Positions 50,732 to 60,231 of a DNA stretch of 64,000 nt are shown piece by piece (position 1 is the first letter of the stretch; every line of letters starts with the position of its first letter). The DNA comes from Vibrio sp. Y2-5 (GTDB lineage: Bacteria > Pseudomonadota > Gammaproteobacteria > Enterobacterales > Vibrionaceae): positions 94,001-158,000 of the forward strand of contig NZ_JACVEG010000008.1 of NCBI RefSeq assembly GCF_014596725.1. Reading direction: 5' to 3'. Below the pieces are notes generated by a model. That model did not search any database. It was not told the DNA's origin and was given only the letters and a program-made list of their open reading frames with translations. The position numbers and the translations under genes were made by a program.

Positions 50732-51421
50732 TTAGCTGTCATACAACACTTCTAACACGTGCTCCGCTGCAATATTGCATTCCCATATAGCTCCATGGTT
50801 CACCATATCGAGGTAGCAAAACCTATCCTGTTGCACGGCTGATACCAAAACGTCCGCTACTATGGACAGTATCTTTTCTTTTAAAAATTGGTCTGTTGGG
50901 TTAGCTAGTAATCTATCCAATGTTTGGTTAATAGTAATTACGTTAGCCTTTTCTTGTTCAGTTAAATCAAGGCACTTCCATTCGGTTAGTTTGGCTTTCA
51001 ACGCGAGTACCAGAGTACTAAAATTAAGGCGAGTACCGAGCAAAACTAGCGCCAATCGATTCAATTGAAGTAAGTCATTAGTTCTAATCACTCTAATAAG
51101 AGCCTCGGCAACTACATTAGCTAACTCTGGATGCTGCTCTCTAGTGCAACGTGATGCGATTAACCATGCTATATCAACAAAATATGAGACAGGTGCATAT
51201 ATGGATAACCATCTTTTGATTTCGTTAGCCTCAATGTCTGTTAGCTGCAAGATGTACTCTTCGGAACGCATTTCAGCAAATTCAAAACGTACGTCGCTAA
51301 AGTTATGACGAATAACTATGTTGTGAGCCATTATACTTATCATTAGCTCATGATCCGGTAACGGACGAACCAGAGAAATTATGGATCCACCATGAGTTTG
51401 AAGTTCTTCTAACGTTTCCAT
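50732..51421 (-). CDS. hypothetical protein, 229 aa
   Basis: AGGGGAA precedes the ATG on the minus strand. Soluble, helical, Leu-rich, with Cys. Isolated opposite-strand gene in a plus-strand cluster. No family recognised. Confidence 0.75.
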   Translation of the reverse strand: METLEELQTHGGSIISLVRPLPDHELMISIMAHNIVIRHNFSDVRFEFAEMRSEEYILQLTDIEANEIKRWLSIYAPVSYFVDIAWLIASRCTREQHPELANVVAEALIRVIRTNDLLQLNRLALVLLGTRLNFSTLVLALKAKLTEWKCLDLTEQEKANVITINQTLDRLLANPTDQFLKEKILSIVADVLVSAVQQDRFCYLDMVNHGAIWECNIAAEHVLEVLYDS

Positions 51422-51569
51422 GATTCGGAATTCCCCTACGATTAATTGAACACGGGCTTGAAACCCGTTCAGTCTAACAAGTTATACCGTGTAACCGATA
51501 TGGTTTTCTCTCGTTTAATCTTCGAATTGTAACTCGACCTCCATCAACGGGATAAGTCTCAACTAAACT

Positions 51570-51597
51570 TTTACATCTCACCGTTTACATCTCACCG
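51570..51597. repeat. 14-bp tandem duplication
   Basis: TTTACATCTCACCG occurs twice in direct succession (51570-51583 and 51584-51597) in the divergent region between the 51421 and 51719 genes. Possibly a regulator site or a replication slip. Confidence 0.55.
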
Positions 51598-51648
51598 TTT
51601 TCTGCGGCGGTTATCCTCATCACTCTGACTAACGCTCAGTAATCAACA

Positions 51649-51675
51649 TTGACCATCTGTTCATGTTGTTAACAT
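51649..51675 (+). promoter_or_regulatory. N15 promoter box (51719 gene)
   Basis: TTGACC (51649-51654), 15 bases, TAACAT (51670-51675); 43 bases before the ATG. Confidence 0.6.
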
Positions 51676-51718
51676 GGATTCAAACAAAATGAGAACTAAT
51701 AAATAAGGAGTTTTGAAC

Positions 51719-52147
51719 ATGGCCACGACAAATATTGCTTACGCAAGAATCAACGGTGTACCTATTAAAGAAGACCAAATTAAGCTTGGCCTTATCGTTG
51801 ATTATCAATCGGGTATGGGAGGGACAATCAAATGCGAATGTGTCGAAATTTCCGAACAAGGCGCCAAATTCTTACCTGTCAATAAAGCGTTTCCAAAATG
51901 GGCAGGCTTTGAAGCAAAATTTAATGAACCGGACTTATCTGCAGAAGAATTCGAAAGCCTCGAACGGGCTATGATGGGTTTTAATGCCTTTGGTGAGCTT
52001 CCTACTCAAGAGCAACGATTATTAGTTGGTCGTGCTCATTCACTCGGGTATGTGAACCAAGTCAGCTACACACAAGCCAGTTGGACAGAAGCAGGCATTC
52101 AACGCTGGAGTGATGCTAACAAAGCTAAAGCTTCAGAAACTAACTAA
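51719..52147 (+). CDS. hypothetical protein, 142 aa
   Basis: I start at ATG 51719, behind AAGGAG. The first 65 residues look beta-rich (IKLGLIVDYQSG, IKCECVEIS), the rest helical. No family recognised. Confidence 0.75.
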   Translation: MATTNIAYARINGVPIKEDQIKLGLIVDYQSGMGGTIKCECVEISEQGAKFLPVNKAFPKWAGFEAKFNEPDLSAEEFESLERAMMGFNAFGELPTQEQRLLVGRAHSLGYVNQVSYTQASWTEAGIQRWSDANKAKASETN

Positions 52148-52258
52148 TCCAACTACAAGCCCTTTGTGCGCTGATTATGGCGCACTACCTATTCCTGCCG
52201 AGTTATTCGTTAATTACTCTCAGGACACTAACCGTGACTAGGGTACCCCGTATAAACC

Positions 52259-52285
52259 TTTACGAAATGCATGAATCCATAAAAT
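52259..52285 (+). promoter_or_regulatory. N15 promoter box (52339 gene)
   Basis: TTTACG (52259-52264), 15 bases, TAAAAT (52280-52285). Confidence 0.5.
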
Positions 52286-52338
52286 GGATTACATGAACCA
52301 TCTGGCCTTATTGATTGAATTACAAGGAGCAACAAATC

Positions 52339-53073
52339 ATGATTGCACAGTCTCTTAACGCTGCGGCAGAAAAAGCTAACCATCTAGCGCAAATGCTCGC
52401 TAACCGTGCAAATTTTTTGCAAACTGAGGAAATAGAGCAGTACAACCGGAAATTTCTTCTTAAAAGCCTTTCACAATACGCCAATACTGATACAGCGCAC
52501 CACACTGAACTGACAGAGGTTATCCGAAACTCCGTTGTTGTGGTTTCTGGTATCGGGGAACCGCACAATAACGTTGTTGGAAATAATGAATTTGACGTCA
52601 AAATTCGAATTGGTACGTATTTAACCTTGCAATTACTGTTCACCTTCAGTCGAGAAAACGAATTGCTTTCGTACGAAATTGACCTCGCAGGAGAAAATCA
52701 AGGTCAACTGTTCAACTACTTCATGCATGAGGTAGCCGAAGATATGATAAACAACATCTATTATTCGGATAGCGGTGATAGCCTATTTGATACTCCGCTA
52801 GACAAAACGGATTCATCCCGAGATAAATTGATCGAATGTTTTAATCAACTAAATGTAGCTGTATGCGGTGGGGACATCTCTAAAGATATCCCATATTTAC
52901 TGGTGTGGTGCAGTAAAGACAGTCAACCCAGTAGTCGCGTTGTCTGCGCTCCCGATCAGGATAAAGCATGGGAAATACACAAAAAGGACATGCAGAACAA
53001 GTTCAATCTCGATGAGTCCAGTCTAAATCTGTACCACATCAAGCCAATTTCGGAACTAACGATTGATGTTTAA
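52339..53073 (+). CDS. hypothetical protein, 244 aa
   Basis: I start at ATG 52339, with AAGGAG upstream; the open frame begins at 52315 without a ribosome site. Acidic, helical N-terminal half; C-terminal part contains YLLVWCSKDSQPSSRVVCAP, similar in style to LYLVVWHPQGDEPR of the 48196 protein, which hints that the two are related. Confidence 0.75.
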   Translation: MIAQSLNAAAEKANHLAQMLANRANFLQTEEIEQYNRKFLLKSLSQYANTDTAHHTELTEVIRNSVVVVSGIGEPHNNVVGNNEFDVKIRIGTYLTLQLLFTFSRENELLSYEIDLAGENQGQLFNYFMHEVAEDMINNIYYSDSGDSLFDTPLDKTDSSRDKLIECFNQLNVAVCGGDISKDIPYLLVWCSKDSQPSSRVVCAPDQDKAWEIHKKDMQNKFNLDESSLNLYHIKPISELTIDV

Positions 53074-53093
53074 CCTATTGCCTATAAAAAAAG

Positions 53094-53124
53094 CTAGGTG
53101 AGATTTATTCTCACCTTAGATTTT
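53094..53124 (+). terminator. rho-independent terminator
   Basis: AGGTGAG and CTCACCT pair around a seven-base loop, followed by a T-rich stretch. Confidence 0.65.
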
Positions 53125-53166
53125 GTACGGTCATAACAATCAATGCTTTACAAATCTTATTCATCA

Positions 53167-53193
53167 TTGACGGGATAGTGAAATCAGTAAAAT
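53167..53193 (+). promoter_or_regulatory. N15 promoter box (53236 gene)
   Basis: TTGACG (53167-53172), 15 bases, TAAAAT (53188-53193); 42 bases before the start. Confidence 0.6.
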
Positions 53194-53235
53194 TAACTCA
53201 TACCAAGGCAATATTCACTATTCAAAGGACAAATT

Positions 53236-53889
53236 ATGGCTACTAAATCGCAACAGATTACGGACTTAAAAGAACTCGTTTCACTTATCAAGCATGAAGT
53301 GTCCGAGCAGTATCTTAAAGAATTTGTTCCTATGGCTTTGATTTTCGAACTACCAATCAATCCATCTAATCCTTTTGTTGGTGGTTGTGTATACCTAAAC
53401 TACTTACTTTGCGAAAAGCTTAAATCGTACGGTTACGATGCAAAACTTATTGGTGGTGGTGCTAGCTTTAGTTTCAATAGTGGTCAATGGGGTTTAATAG
53501 AGTATGGACAAATAGACCAAACTCTATTAAATGGGCTCAATGCAGACGGTTCTGCGTACAACGGAAGTTCTTTCATTGGACATTGTTGGGTTGAAATCCA
53601 ATCACTTGGAGTATTGGTCGATGCTACTCTGATGCATCTTAAATCCGTGTTCGATATCGATAACCAACAAAGAGGACTGCCGACTGAAAGTTACGAGCTC
53701 GACAGTGACAAAATTGTTTATGAGTTGTCAGAACTACATAGTCACGAAGAAGTTTTTAGTGGTGTCATCGGTTGTTATTACAAAGCTATCGATATTTTTA
53801 CGGCACAAGTAGAGAACCTACTAAAAATAACAATTGACCAAATTAACATCTGCAAAGCCTATAAGGGTAAAATTATTCTTTCCGTCTAA
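53236..53889 (+). CDS. transglutaminase-like protein, 217 aa
   Basis: A Cys-His-Asp arrangement fits the transglutaminase / cysteine-peptidase fold: Cys 51 at the start of a helix (GGCVYLNYLL), a GYDAKLIGG strand, His 116 in GHCWVE and Asp 129 in VLVDATL. This order, and the segment with aromatic-Val-Glu after the His, is typical of the fold. It could be a peptidase or amide-transfer enzyme acting on a host or plasmid protein. No signal peptide, so cytoplasmic. The family assignment is by motif only. Confidence 0.6.
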   Translation: MATKSQQITDLKELVSLIKHEVSEQYLKEFVPMALIFELPINPSNPFVGGCVYLNYLLCEKLKSYGYDAKLIGGGASFSFNSGQWGLIEYGQIDQTLLNGLNADGSAYNGSSFIGHCWVEIQSLGVLVDATLMHLKSVFDIDNQQRGLPTESYELDSDKIVYELSELHSHEEVFSGVIGCYYKAIDIFTAQVENLLKITIDQINICKAYKGKIILSV

Positions 53890-53899
53890 ACAGTCGGAA

Positions 53900-53926
53900 T
53901 TGCCCGAAAGAATCTGGCCTTAATCC
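53900..53926 (+). promoter_or_regulatory. weak N15 promoter box (53945 gene)
   Basis: TTGCCC (53900-53905), 15 bases, TAATCC (53921-53926); close to the ATG at 53945. Confidence 0.35.
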
Positions 53927-53944
53927 AATGTATGGGAATAAAAA

Positions 53945-54208
53945 ATGAACGATCCAGTACTCTATTTCATCATTTATCCAAATGGCGACGAAAGTAAAAT
54001 TACTGTCATAGACTTGGCTCAATCGGTAAGTTATCAGCGTAGTGAATGGACTTCAGTCAATGATGAAAATTTCCATGACCGTGATGAAGCAATTGAAACA
54101 GCAAAAGCTCTAGCTGTTAAATACAGCTTAACCTATTTACCTTTCGAGTCTCGCTATAATTCAAATTTGAGCGAACCGAAACATAAACAACTCTCACTAG
54201 ATGACTAA
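53945..54208 (+). CDS. hypothetical protein, 87 aa
   Basis: Small soluble acidic protein, beta-rich start (VLYFIIYPNGDE). GGGA lies just upstream. No family recognised. Confidence 0.65.
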   Translation: MNDPVLYFIIYPNGDESKITVIDLAQSVSYQRSEWTSVNDENFHDRDEAIETAKALAVKYSLTYLPFESRYNSNLSEPKHKQLSLDD

Positions 54209-54227
54209 CCCCATATCTATAACGGTA

Positions 54228-54254
54228 TAGCAAGATGTGAAAGCACTGTAATTA
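54228..54254 (+). promoter_or_regulatory. weak N15 promoter box (54280 gene)
   Basis: TAGCAA (54228-54233), 15 bases, TAATTA (54249-54254). Both hexamers are poor; listed for the spacing. Confidence 0.3.
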
Positions 54255-54279
54255 CCGTCAAACTTATCAAGGAGTAATT

Positions 54280-54780
54280 ATGGAAAGTACCAACGATAAA
54301 CAAATCACATTCCGAAAGCCCATAGAACTTGATCATTGCGTTATAAGTAAAGATGAAATACGAGTCATGGGTCAGTCTACGGTCTTTATTTCTCACAATT
54401 ACCAGCCATATGTAGACCTCAAAAAACTTAACGAAAACTATATACATCTAGTCACCAGAGCAAAAGAACGTAACCTGAAGGTCTATCATCGCAATGGTAT
54501 TAAGCAAACTCTCGACCTATTAACTTTTTCCTATCCCGTAGAGCGTAAACGGTATGAATCACAGTATGCTTTGCTTCGTTTGGGATTTACGGCCAAAGTT
54601 GAAAAAGGGTTGTTCTCGCCTCTTAGTGATGACCTTGAACTAGAAGGTCTACTTGACCTACGTAACGAACTGCAAGCTCTTTGCCAAAGCAGACAATCAA
54701 TTGCTACAGCAAAGAGAGTCAGCGATGTAATTAACAATCGATTAGAAAATATCGAAACGATTACTCAACTCGTCCTTTAG
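54280..54780 (+). CDS. hypothetical protein, 166 aa
   Basis: AAGGAG precedes the ATG. Basic soluble protein, helical C-terminal half. No family recognised. The giant methyltransferase-helicase gene follows after 250 bases that hold only its promoter. Confidence 0.72.
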   Translation: MESTNDKQITFRKPIELDHCVISKDEIRVMGQSTVFISHNYQPYVDLKKLNENYIHLVTRAKERNLKVYHRNGIKQTLDLLTFSYPVERKRYESQYALLRLGFTAKVEKGLFSPLSDDLELEGLLDLRNELQALCQSRQSIATAKRVSDVINNRLENIETITQLVL

Positions 54781-54968
54781 CCCTTCCAATGTAATTACTG
54801 GCAACGGAGCAATGATCCATTGCCGTATTCACTTAGTGTTAGTCGACGCAATGTTAGACTCGTAAATTACGAACAACGCGCAAGCTACCTCTACATTTAT
54901 TCATTGTCGGTAATTACCTGGTAACCATTCTGCATCTATACACCACACCAGCACAGCCTAGAGCAACG

Positions 54969-54995
54969 TTGACGGTCTAGTGACATAGATAAAAT
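54969..54995 (+). promoter_or_regulatory. N15 promoter box (methyltransferase-helicase)
   Basis: TTGACG (54969-54974), 15 bases, TAAAAT (54990-54995); 38 bases before the ATG. Confidence 0.6.
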
Positions 54996-55033
54996 TAATC
55001 TCAGTCACTAGTAAATGAATTGAGAAATACGTT

Positions 55034-58000
55034 ATGTCAATTGCACTAATTGAAGCTATTCAGTCAAACCAACCTAGCAATCCATTTGCCATAAATGGCT
55101 ATGGCGAAGCGAAAGACGCGTTTGATCCTAACTCTACTATTATGCAGTCACTATCAAGCTTAAACCTTGATGCGTCAGACCTTGATATAGCTCGTAGAAG
55201 TGCTTTAACTAGTTATTTCACGCCTGAGTTCTTGGTGCGTCCAATGTACAGAATGGCTCAACGTTTAGGTGTAAAGGGTCGTCTATTAGAGCCTTCATGT
55301 GGTAACGGGCGTTTTGTTAACTATGGCGTGAAATCTGGCTTTGACGTGACCGCAGTTGAGATGGATTCAATTATGGGTCGCATTGCTCGCATTAATAACC
55401 CTGAAGCTGATATTCGTATTTCTCAACGTTTCGAAGAAGCGCATTTAACAGAAGGAGAGTACTCGCTAGTTATTGGTAACCCACCATTTGGCGACTTAAA
55501 GCCCCACACTATGAATAAGCGTTATGACGGCTTAAATATCTTGTCTTACTTCATCTATCGCGGCCTTGAGATGCTTCACATGAACGGTTATGAAATCGTT
55601 CTAGCAAGTACTTGGTTCATGGACTCAAAACTTACTCATGCGCGTGAGAAAGTCAGTCAACTAGGTGAACTTGCATTAGCACTACGTTTGCCAAATGGTT
55701 GTTTTTCACAAGAAGGAACAAACATTCCTGTAGACCTTTTGGTTTTCAAAAAAAATCCGACTGCTCGTTATACAAGCAAAATCTTGACAGAGTCATTGGA
55801 TAATAGCGACTGGTTAAACGTTGAGACTATAGAGCAAAGCGGTAAAGAAACCCAAATCAATGAATTTTTCGTAAATAACCCTGAATTCGTATTGGGAGAA
55901 GTGAAACCATGTGATCACTTCTACCAATCTTGTGATGTGGTTTCTACAGCTACTCTTGAACAGCTAGAAGATAAAATAAACGAACTGACAGACCGTTTTC
56001 TGGTTGAAAACGAATTTGCCGACAGTGAAAAGCTGGCTATGCCTTCTGTGCGTTTCGAATGTAGCCGTGAAGCTTTATGTTACCGCTTTAATGAGACCTT
56101 TTACGTTAAAGGTGAAGTAACCGCAGAGCCACAAATCAAACAATGCAAAAGCACAATCAAAGATTGTGATGGTGTAAATACTGCCATCGTAGACATTCTA
56201 CCTGTCCCAGCTTCCCGTATCCAAGTATTCAAGCAATACCTAGAAATCAAAGAGCTGTATTTTGCCCTAATTAATGCAGAGTTAGACAATACAACGTGTG
56301 ATTTAGAAGAAATGCGTACACTTCTAAATGGTGCTTACGAACTATTTGTAAACAAATACGGCTATATCAATAACCCGAGAAACCGCCGATTATTGAAAGT
56401 TTGCTCTCAGTTCCCACGTATCGCAGCTCTAGAGAAAAATTACGAAGAAGCCGACAAAGAAACCGCTACAGTAGAAAGCTGTGAAAAAGCGACGTTACTC
56501 ACTAAGCGTGTTTTTTTTCCACCGTCAAAACCTACTAAAGCCGACACAAAAGAAGAAGCTGTAATCATCAGCCTTATGGAGCATGGCAAGATCAATTTAC
56601 CTCGTATTGCCAGCCTTCTAAATCAAACTGAAGAAGCCGCTACAAAAGCACTACTTGACCAAAAACTGATTTATAAAACTTCTGACAATACGTATGAATT
56701 CTGCGTAACTTATTTGAGCGGGAATATCCGAGAAAAAATAGACGAACTACCAGAAAGCTCAGAATATTTGGTTAACCTGCAAGACTTAACTAAGAAGCTG
56801 CCGAACCCTGTAGCGGCAACTGATATCTCTCTACCTCTTGGTGCCCGCTGGGTTCCAATAGAATATTACCGCCAATTCATCAATGAATTACTGCAATGTG
56901 GTGATAAGTGCCGTCTCGTTTACACAGATCGCTATGAACTACGCGAGCATGGTTATATCGGCACTGAAAATACAACTATCTTCGGAACTGACCGCAAATC
57001 TGCGACAGAAATATTTGTTACTTTGCTTAATGGCCGCAGCCCTGTTGTACGTGATGCCCTCCCTAGTGGCGGCTACGAAATCAATCAAGCAGAAACGGCT
57101 TTAGCCTCTGCTAAAGCGGAAGAAATGAAAGAATTGTTCGCAGAATGGATTTTCAGCGATATCGACCGCCGCACAGTTTTAGAAGATAAATACAATAGCC
57201 TTTTCAATGTTTACAGCAAGCCCGAACTAAGTGCATTTACTCAATACCTATATGTTGATGGTTGCGCCTTAAAACCATATGACTACCAATTGGAAGCGGC
57301 GTTTTTTGCAATGCTTAATGATTCTTCAATGCTAGATATGGTGGTTGGCTCTGGTAAAACATTGTCCTATCAATTGTTTATCCAAATGATGAAGAAAATT
57401 TTCCCTGAAACTCGTGTTGTTGTAACCATGCCTAATGCGCTAATTGGTCAGTTCGCAAGCGAATACATGGGTAATTTCCCACAATCGAACATCATTGTGG
57501 TAGACAACGAGTTACCCAAAGAGAAACGGGAAGAAATTCTTATGACAGCCGTAAATAGTGACTTCGACTGTCTGTTGTTACCTCAATCTACCTTTACAGC
57601 ACTAGAGGCTCCTACCGATACACAAGCAGAGATCGTTCAACTAATGCTTGAAGATCTTGAAACTGCTATTGAGTCAGGGGAAGCCGAGCGCTTTGCTATC
57701 AAGAGACTTGAGAATAAAAAAGAGAATTTAGAATACAAACTTAAATCTTTGATGCATAAAACCGTATCAAATCAGGTTGTTACTTTCGATGATCTACGCC
57801 CTACGGTATGTATCATAGATGAGGCGCAAATCGTTAAAAATCTCGAATATTCTACGACTTTCAACGGAATTCGCGGCATGGGTAACCCTCAAGGTTCACA
57901 AGTAGCCTTTGATGCATTCGTTAAAACTCGCAGTGTGTTAAACAATGAACGCGGTAAGGTCGTGTTTGGCTCGGGTACTGTCCTAACGAACACGGTTCTT

Positions 58001-59782
58001 GAGCTTGTTACTTGGTTCCGTATGCTGGGAAGCCACCTTAAACACACTGGTATTCATAATGTTGATGAATTTATCACCCTATTCTCACAACCAGTTACTG
58101 ACTTTTCAATCGATGCAACAGGCCGAGGATTTAAACAGTTTACGAGCCTTAAACGCTTTACTAATCTGCCTGAACTATCGCAAATGTATGCAACTTTCTC
58201 TTATCACCTAAGCAAAGAAGAACTACATAAACGCTTGCCACCACTAGCCGATGGGCGTCCACGTATCCCGCCCGTTGCTGGTGGTAAAATTGAGACTGTT
58301 GTTTTAGACATTAGTCCTGAACAAGAAACGATTTTTGAGTCGTTGGTTGAAGACGCGGGGAAATTAACGAAAGAAAGAAATATGCTAGCGATTATGCATG
58401 ATGCGCGTTGTGCAAGCCTAGACCAACGTCTATTTGAACCTAGTCTTGAAGAATCACCAAACAATGTCATTAACACTGTTGTAGACCGCGTTTGTGAGAT
58501 TCGTAATGAACAACTCAAAAAGGGCAACAAAACCAATCAGCTTATTTTCTGCGACACTGGTATATCAAGTCGTCATCGTGCAAGTGAGAAGAAGTTTATC
58601 AACCAACTTTTCAAAAGCGCAGAACGCGGTGATCTAGACGCTATCGCTCAAATTGCAGGAAGAAGCAAAGATGAGTTATACGGTGTGATCTCTGATAGCT
58701 TTTCAGTCTACGATGAACTAGAACGCAAATTGCAAGAAAAAGGCCTAAACGTCGCGGTTATTCACGATTTCTGTCAAACAAGAGCTAAAAGAAACAAGCT
58801 TCAAAAAGACTTTAATGCAGGGCTTATCGATGTATTAATCGGCTCAAGTATCCGCATGGGCGCAGGTTGGAACCTAAATAAAGGCGGCTTAGTTGCACTT
58901 CATAATATGGATTTACCGCAAGTCCCAGGAATGCTAGAGCAACGATTTGGCCGTATTTTACGACAAGGTAACACCCTATACGAAGCAGGCTTCATTGATA
59001 GCGTTCATGTCCTAATGTACAACACCAAGAAGACTCTAGATTCATGGTCAGCCGACCTATTGGATCGCAAATCTAAACTATTCTCGGCCTTTGCCTCTGC
59101 ACAAACAGAACGTGAATTAGAGATGGTAGAAGACCTAATCAAGCTAGATGAATTGACCGCAATTATTGCCGATAACCCAGAAATGTTAGAACGCGTAAAA
59201 CTAGCGCATGATATCAACGTAACCCGAATGAAAAAACGTAGTTTCACTAACAAATTACACGGTTACCAACGTAAACATAAAGACATGAAAGAGTCTGCGC
59301 CTCGCCTTCTAAAAGCTATTTCAAACGCTAAAGAAGACATCAAAGCAGCGGAACGTGAACAAGTATTCTGCTTTAGCGATGGAACACCTGTATTGAGCGA
59401 CAAGAGCCGTTTCAACTCCTTACTGTCTAAATCAAGAACTATGGGCTTAAAAGTTCGCGGTGAACAAATGATTCTAGCGCAGTCTCAGGACTTCAAATTA
59501 GTAGCCGTAGAAAAAATGTTTTATGTCTCTCTGGTACTAGTAGGCCGGGGTTACTATGAATTATCAGTAAACGGTAACTCCAAAGCAAAAGGCATTATTG
59601 CCGCAGCAGAATACACGCTTTCACGCTTGCCCGAGTACGACAAACAATACTTTAATCGTTTTTGCAATCTTCAGCGTGAGTTGAAATCCGTACTTATCGA
59701 GTTAGATAAGAAATTTGATGACAACGGACTCAACGACAAACTAAACCGTTTGGCTGAACTCGACGCGTTACTGGCAGCTTAA
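55034..59782 (+). CDS. DNA methyltransferase fused to SNF2-type helicase, 1582 aa
   Basis: The N-terminal part is an N6-adenine-type methyltransferase: SAM-binding LLEPSCGNGRF at residues 84-94 and catalytic NPPF at 149-152. The centre holds a helicase: Walker A GSGKT (772-776), DEAQ near residue 930 and RFGRILRQGN near 1302 (motif VI, as in SNF2/SF2 helicases). Residues about 350-740 link the two. A methylase with a DNA translocase resembles phage P1 DarB, an anti-restriction protein, and methyltransferase-helicases of other large phages and plasmids. A role in protecting incoming DNA is inference. It starts under its own promoter box. Confidence 0.85.
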   Translation: MSIALIEAIQSNQPSNPFAINGYGEAKDAFDPNSTIMQSLSSLNLDASDLDIARRSALTSYFTPEFLVRPMYRMAQRLGVKGRLLEPSCGNGRFVNYGVKSGFDVTAVEMDSIMGRIARINNPEADIRISQRFEEAHLTEGEYSLVIGNPPFGDLKPHTMNKRYDGLNILSYFIYRGLEMLHMNGYEIVLASTWFMDSKLTHAREKVSQLGELALALRLPNGCFSQEGTNIPVDLLVFKKNPTARYTSKILTESLDNSDWLNVETIEQSGKETQINEFFVNNPEFVLGEVKPCDHFYQSCDVVSTATLEQLEDKINELTDRFLVENEFADSEKLAMPSVRFECSREALCYRFNETFYVKGEVTAEPQIKQCKSTIKDCDGVNTAIVDILPVPASRIQVFKQYLEIKELYFALINAELDNTTCDLEEMRTLLNGAYELFVNKYGYINNPRNRRLLKVCSQFPRIAALEKNYEEADKETATVESCEKATLLTKRVFFPPSKPTKADTKEEAVIISLMEHGKINLPRIASLLNQTEEAATKALLDQKLIYKTSDNTYEFCVTYLSGNIREKIDELPESSEYLVNLQDLTKKLPNPVAATDISLPLGARWVPIEYYRQFINELLQCGDKCRLVYTDRYELREHGYIGTENTTIFGTDRKSATEIFVTLLNGRSPVVRDALPSGGYEINQAETALASAKAEEMKELFAEWIFSDIDRRTVLEDKYNSLFNVYSKPELSAFTQYLYVDGCALKPYDYQLEAAFFAMLNDSSMLDMVVGSGKTLSYQLFIQMMKKIFPETRVVVTMPNALIGQFASEYMGNFPQSNIIVVDNELPKEKREEILMTAVNSDFDCLLLPQSTFTALEAPTDTQAEIVQLMLEDLETAIESGEAERFAIKRLENKKENLEYKLKSLMHKTVSNQVVTFDDLRPTVCIIDEAQIVKNLEYSTTFNGIRGMGNPQGSQVAFDAFVKTRSVLNNERGKVVFGSGTVLTNTVLELVTWFRMLGSHLKHTGIHNVDEFITLFSQPVTDFSIDATGRGFKQFTSLKRFTNLPELSQMYATFSYHLSKEELHKRLPPLADGRPRIPPVAGGKIETVVLDISPEQETIFESLVEDAGKLTKERNMLAIMHDARCASLDQRLFEPSLEESPNNVINTVVDRVCEIRNEQLKKGNKTNQLIFCDTGISSRHRASEKKFINQLFKSAERGDLDAIAQIAGRSKDELYGVISDSFSVYDELERKLQEKGLNVAVIHDFCQTRAKRNKLQKDFNAGLIDVLIGSSIRMGAGWNLNKGGLVALHNMDLPQVPGMLEQRFGRILRQGNTLYEAGFIDSVHVLMYNTKKTLDSWSADLLDRKSKLFSAFASAQTERELEMVEDLIKLDELTAIIADNPEMLERVKLAHDINVTRMKKRSFTNKLHGYQRKHKDMKESAPRLLKAISNAKEDIKAAEREQVFCFSDGTPVLSDKSRFNSLLSKSRTMGLKVRGEQMILAQSQDFKLVAVEKMFYVSLVLVGRGYYELSVNGNSKAKGIIAAAEYTLSRLPEYDKQYFNRFCNLQRELKSVLIELDKKFDDNGLNDKLNRLAELDALLAA

Positions 59783-59885
59783 CGCCATACCTACCAGTGC
59801 GGGGAAACCCGCACTTGAGCAAACTAGCCCACATTTCAACTTCAAATAAAATCCCCTACACAGTCAGAGCAATAAAGGAATTCAA

Positions 59886-60206
59886 ATGAATAACCGCACT
59901 CTACATCTTGCGTTAGCAAACTTTCAACCTAACTCTTGGCGCTACCGACTTTTTCAAGCTTTTACAACGTTCAGAACTGAAAAAGGTCTAAAGAAGCCCA
60001 CAGAGGGATTGCAGTTGCTGATGTCGATTTACGTCGAGTGCGAACAAGAAGAAAAACACTTAGCTAAACACTCGAACGTAAATGGGGAAGTGATAACTTT
60101 TACCGCAAACCAGTTCTATAACGTTATTAACAGCCGTATCAATAACCCTGTGACCGATAATACGGTCGTTAAGAACTGTGGCGTATTACCACTCACTTCT
60201 AATTAA
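59886..60206 (+). CDS. hypothetical protein, 106 aa
   Basis: AAAGGAA precedes the ATG. Soluble, helical. It follows the methyltransferase-helicase after 103 bases. No family recognised. Confidence 0.7.
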   Translation: MNNRTLHLALANFQPNSWRYRLFQAFTTFRTEKGLKKPTEGLQLLMSIYVECEQEEKHLAKHSNVNGEVITFTANQFYNVINSRINNPVTDNTVVKNCGVLPLTSN

Positions 60207-60231
60207 TTCGTATCTATAGGGATCTTCTCTT

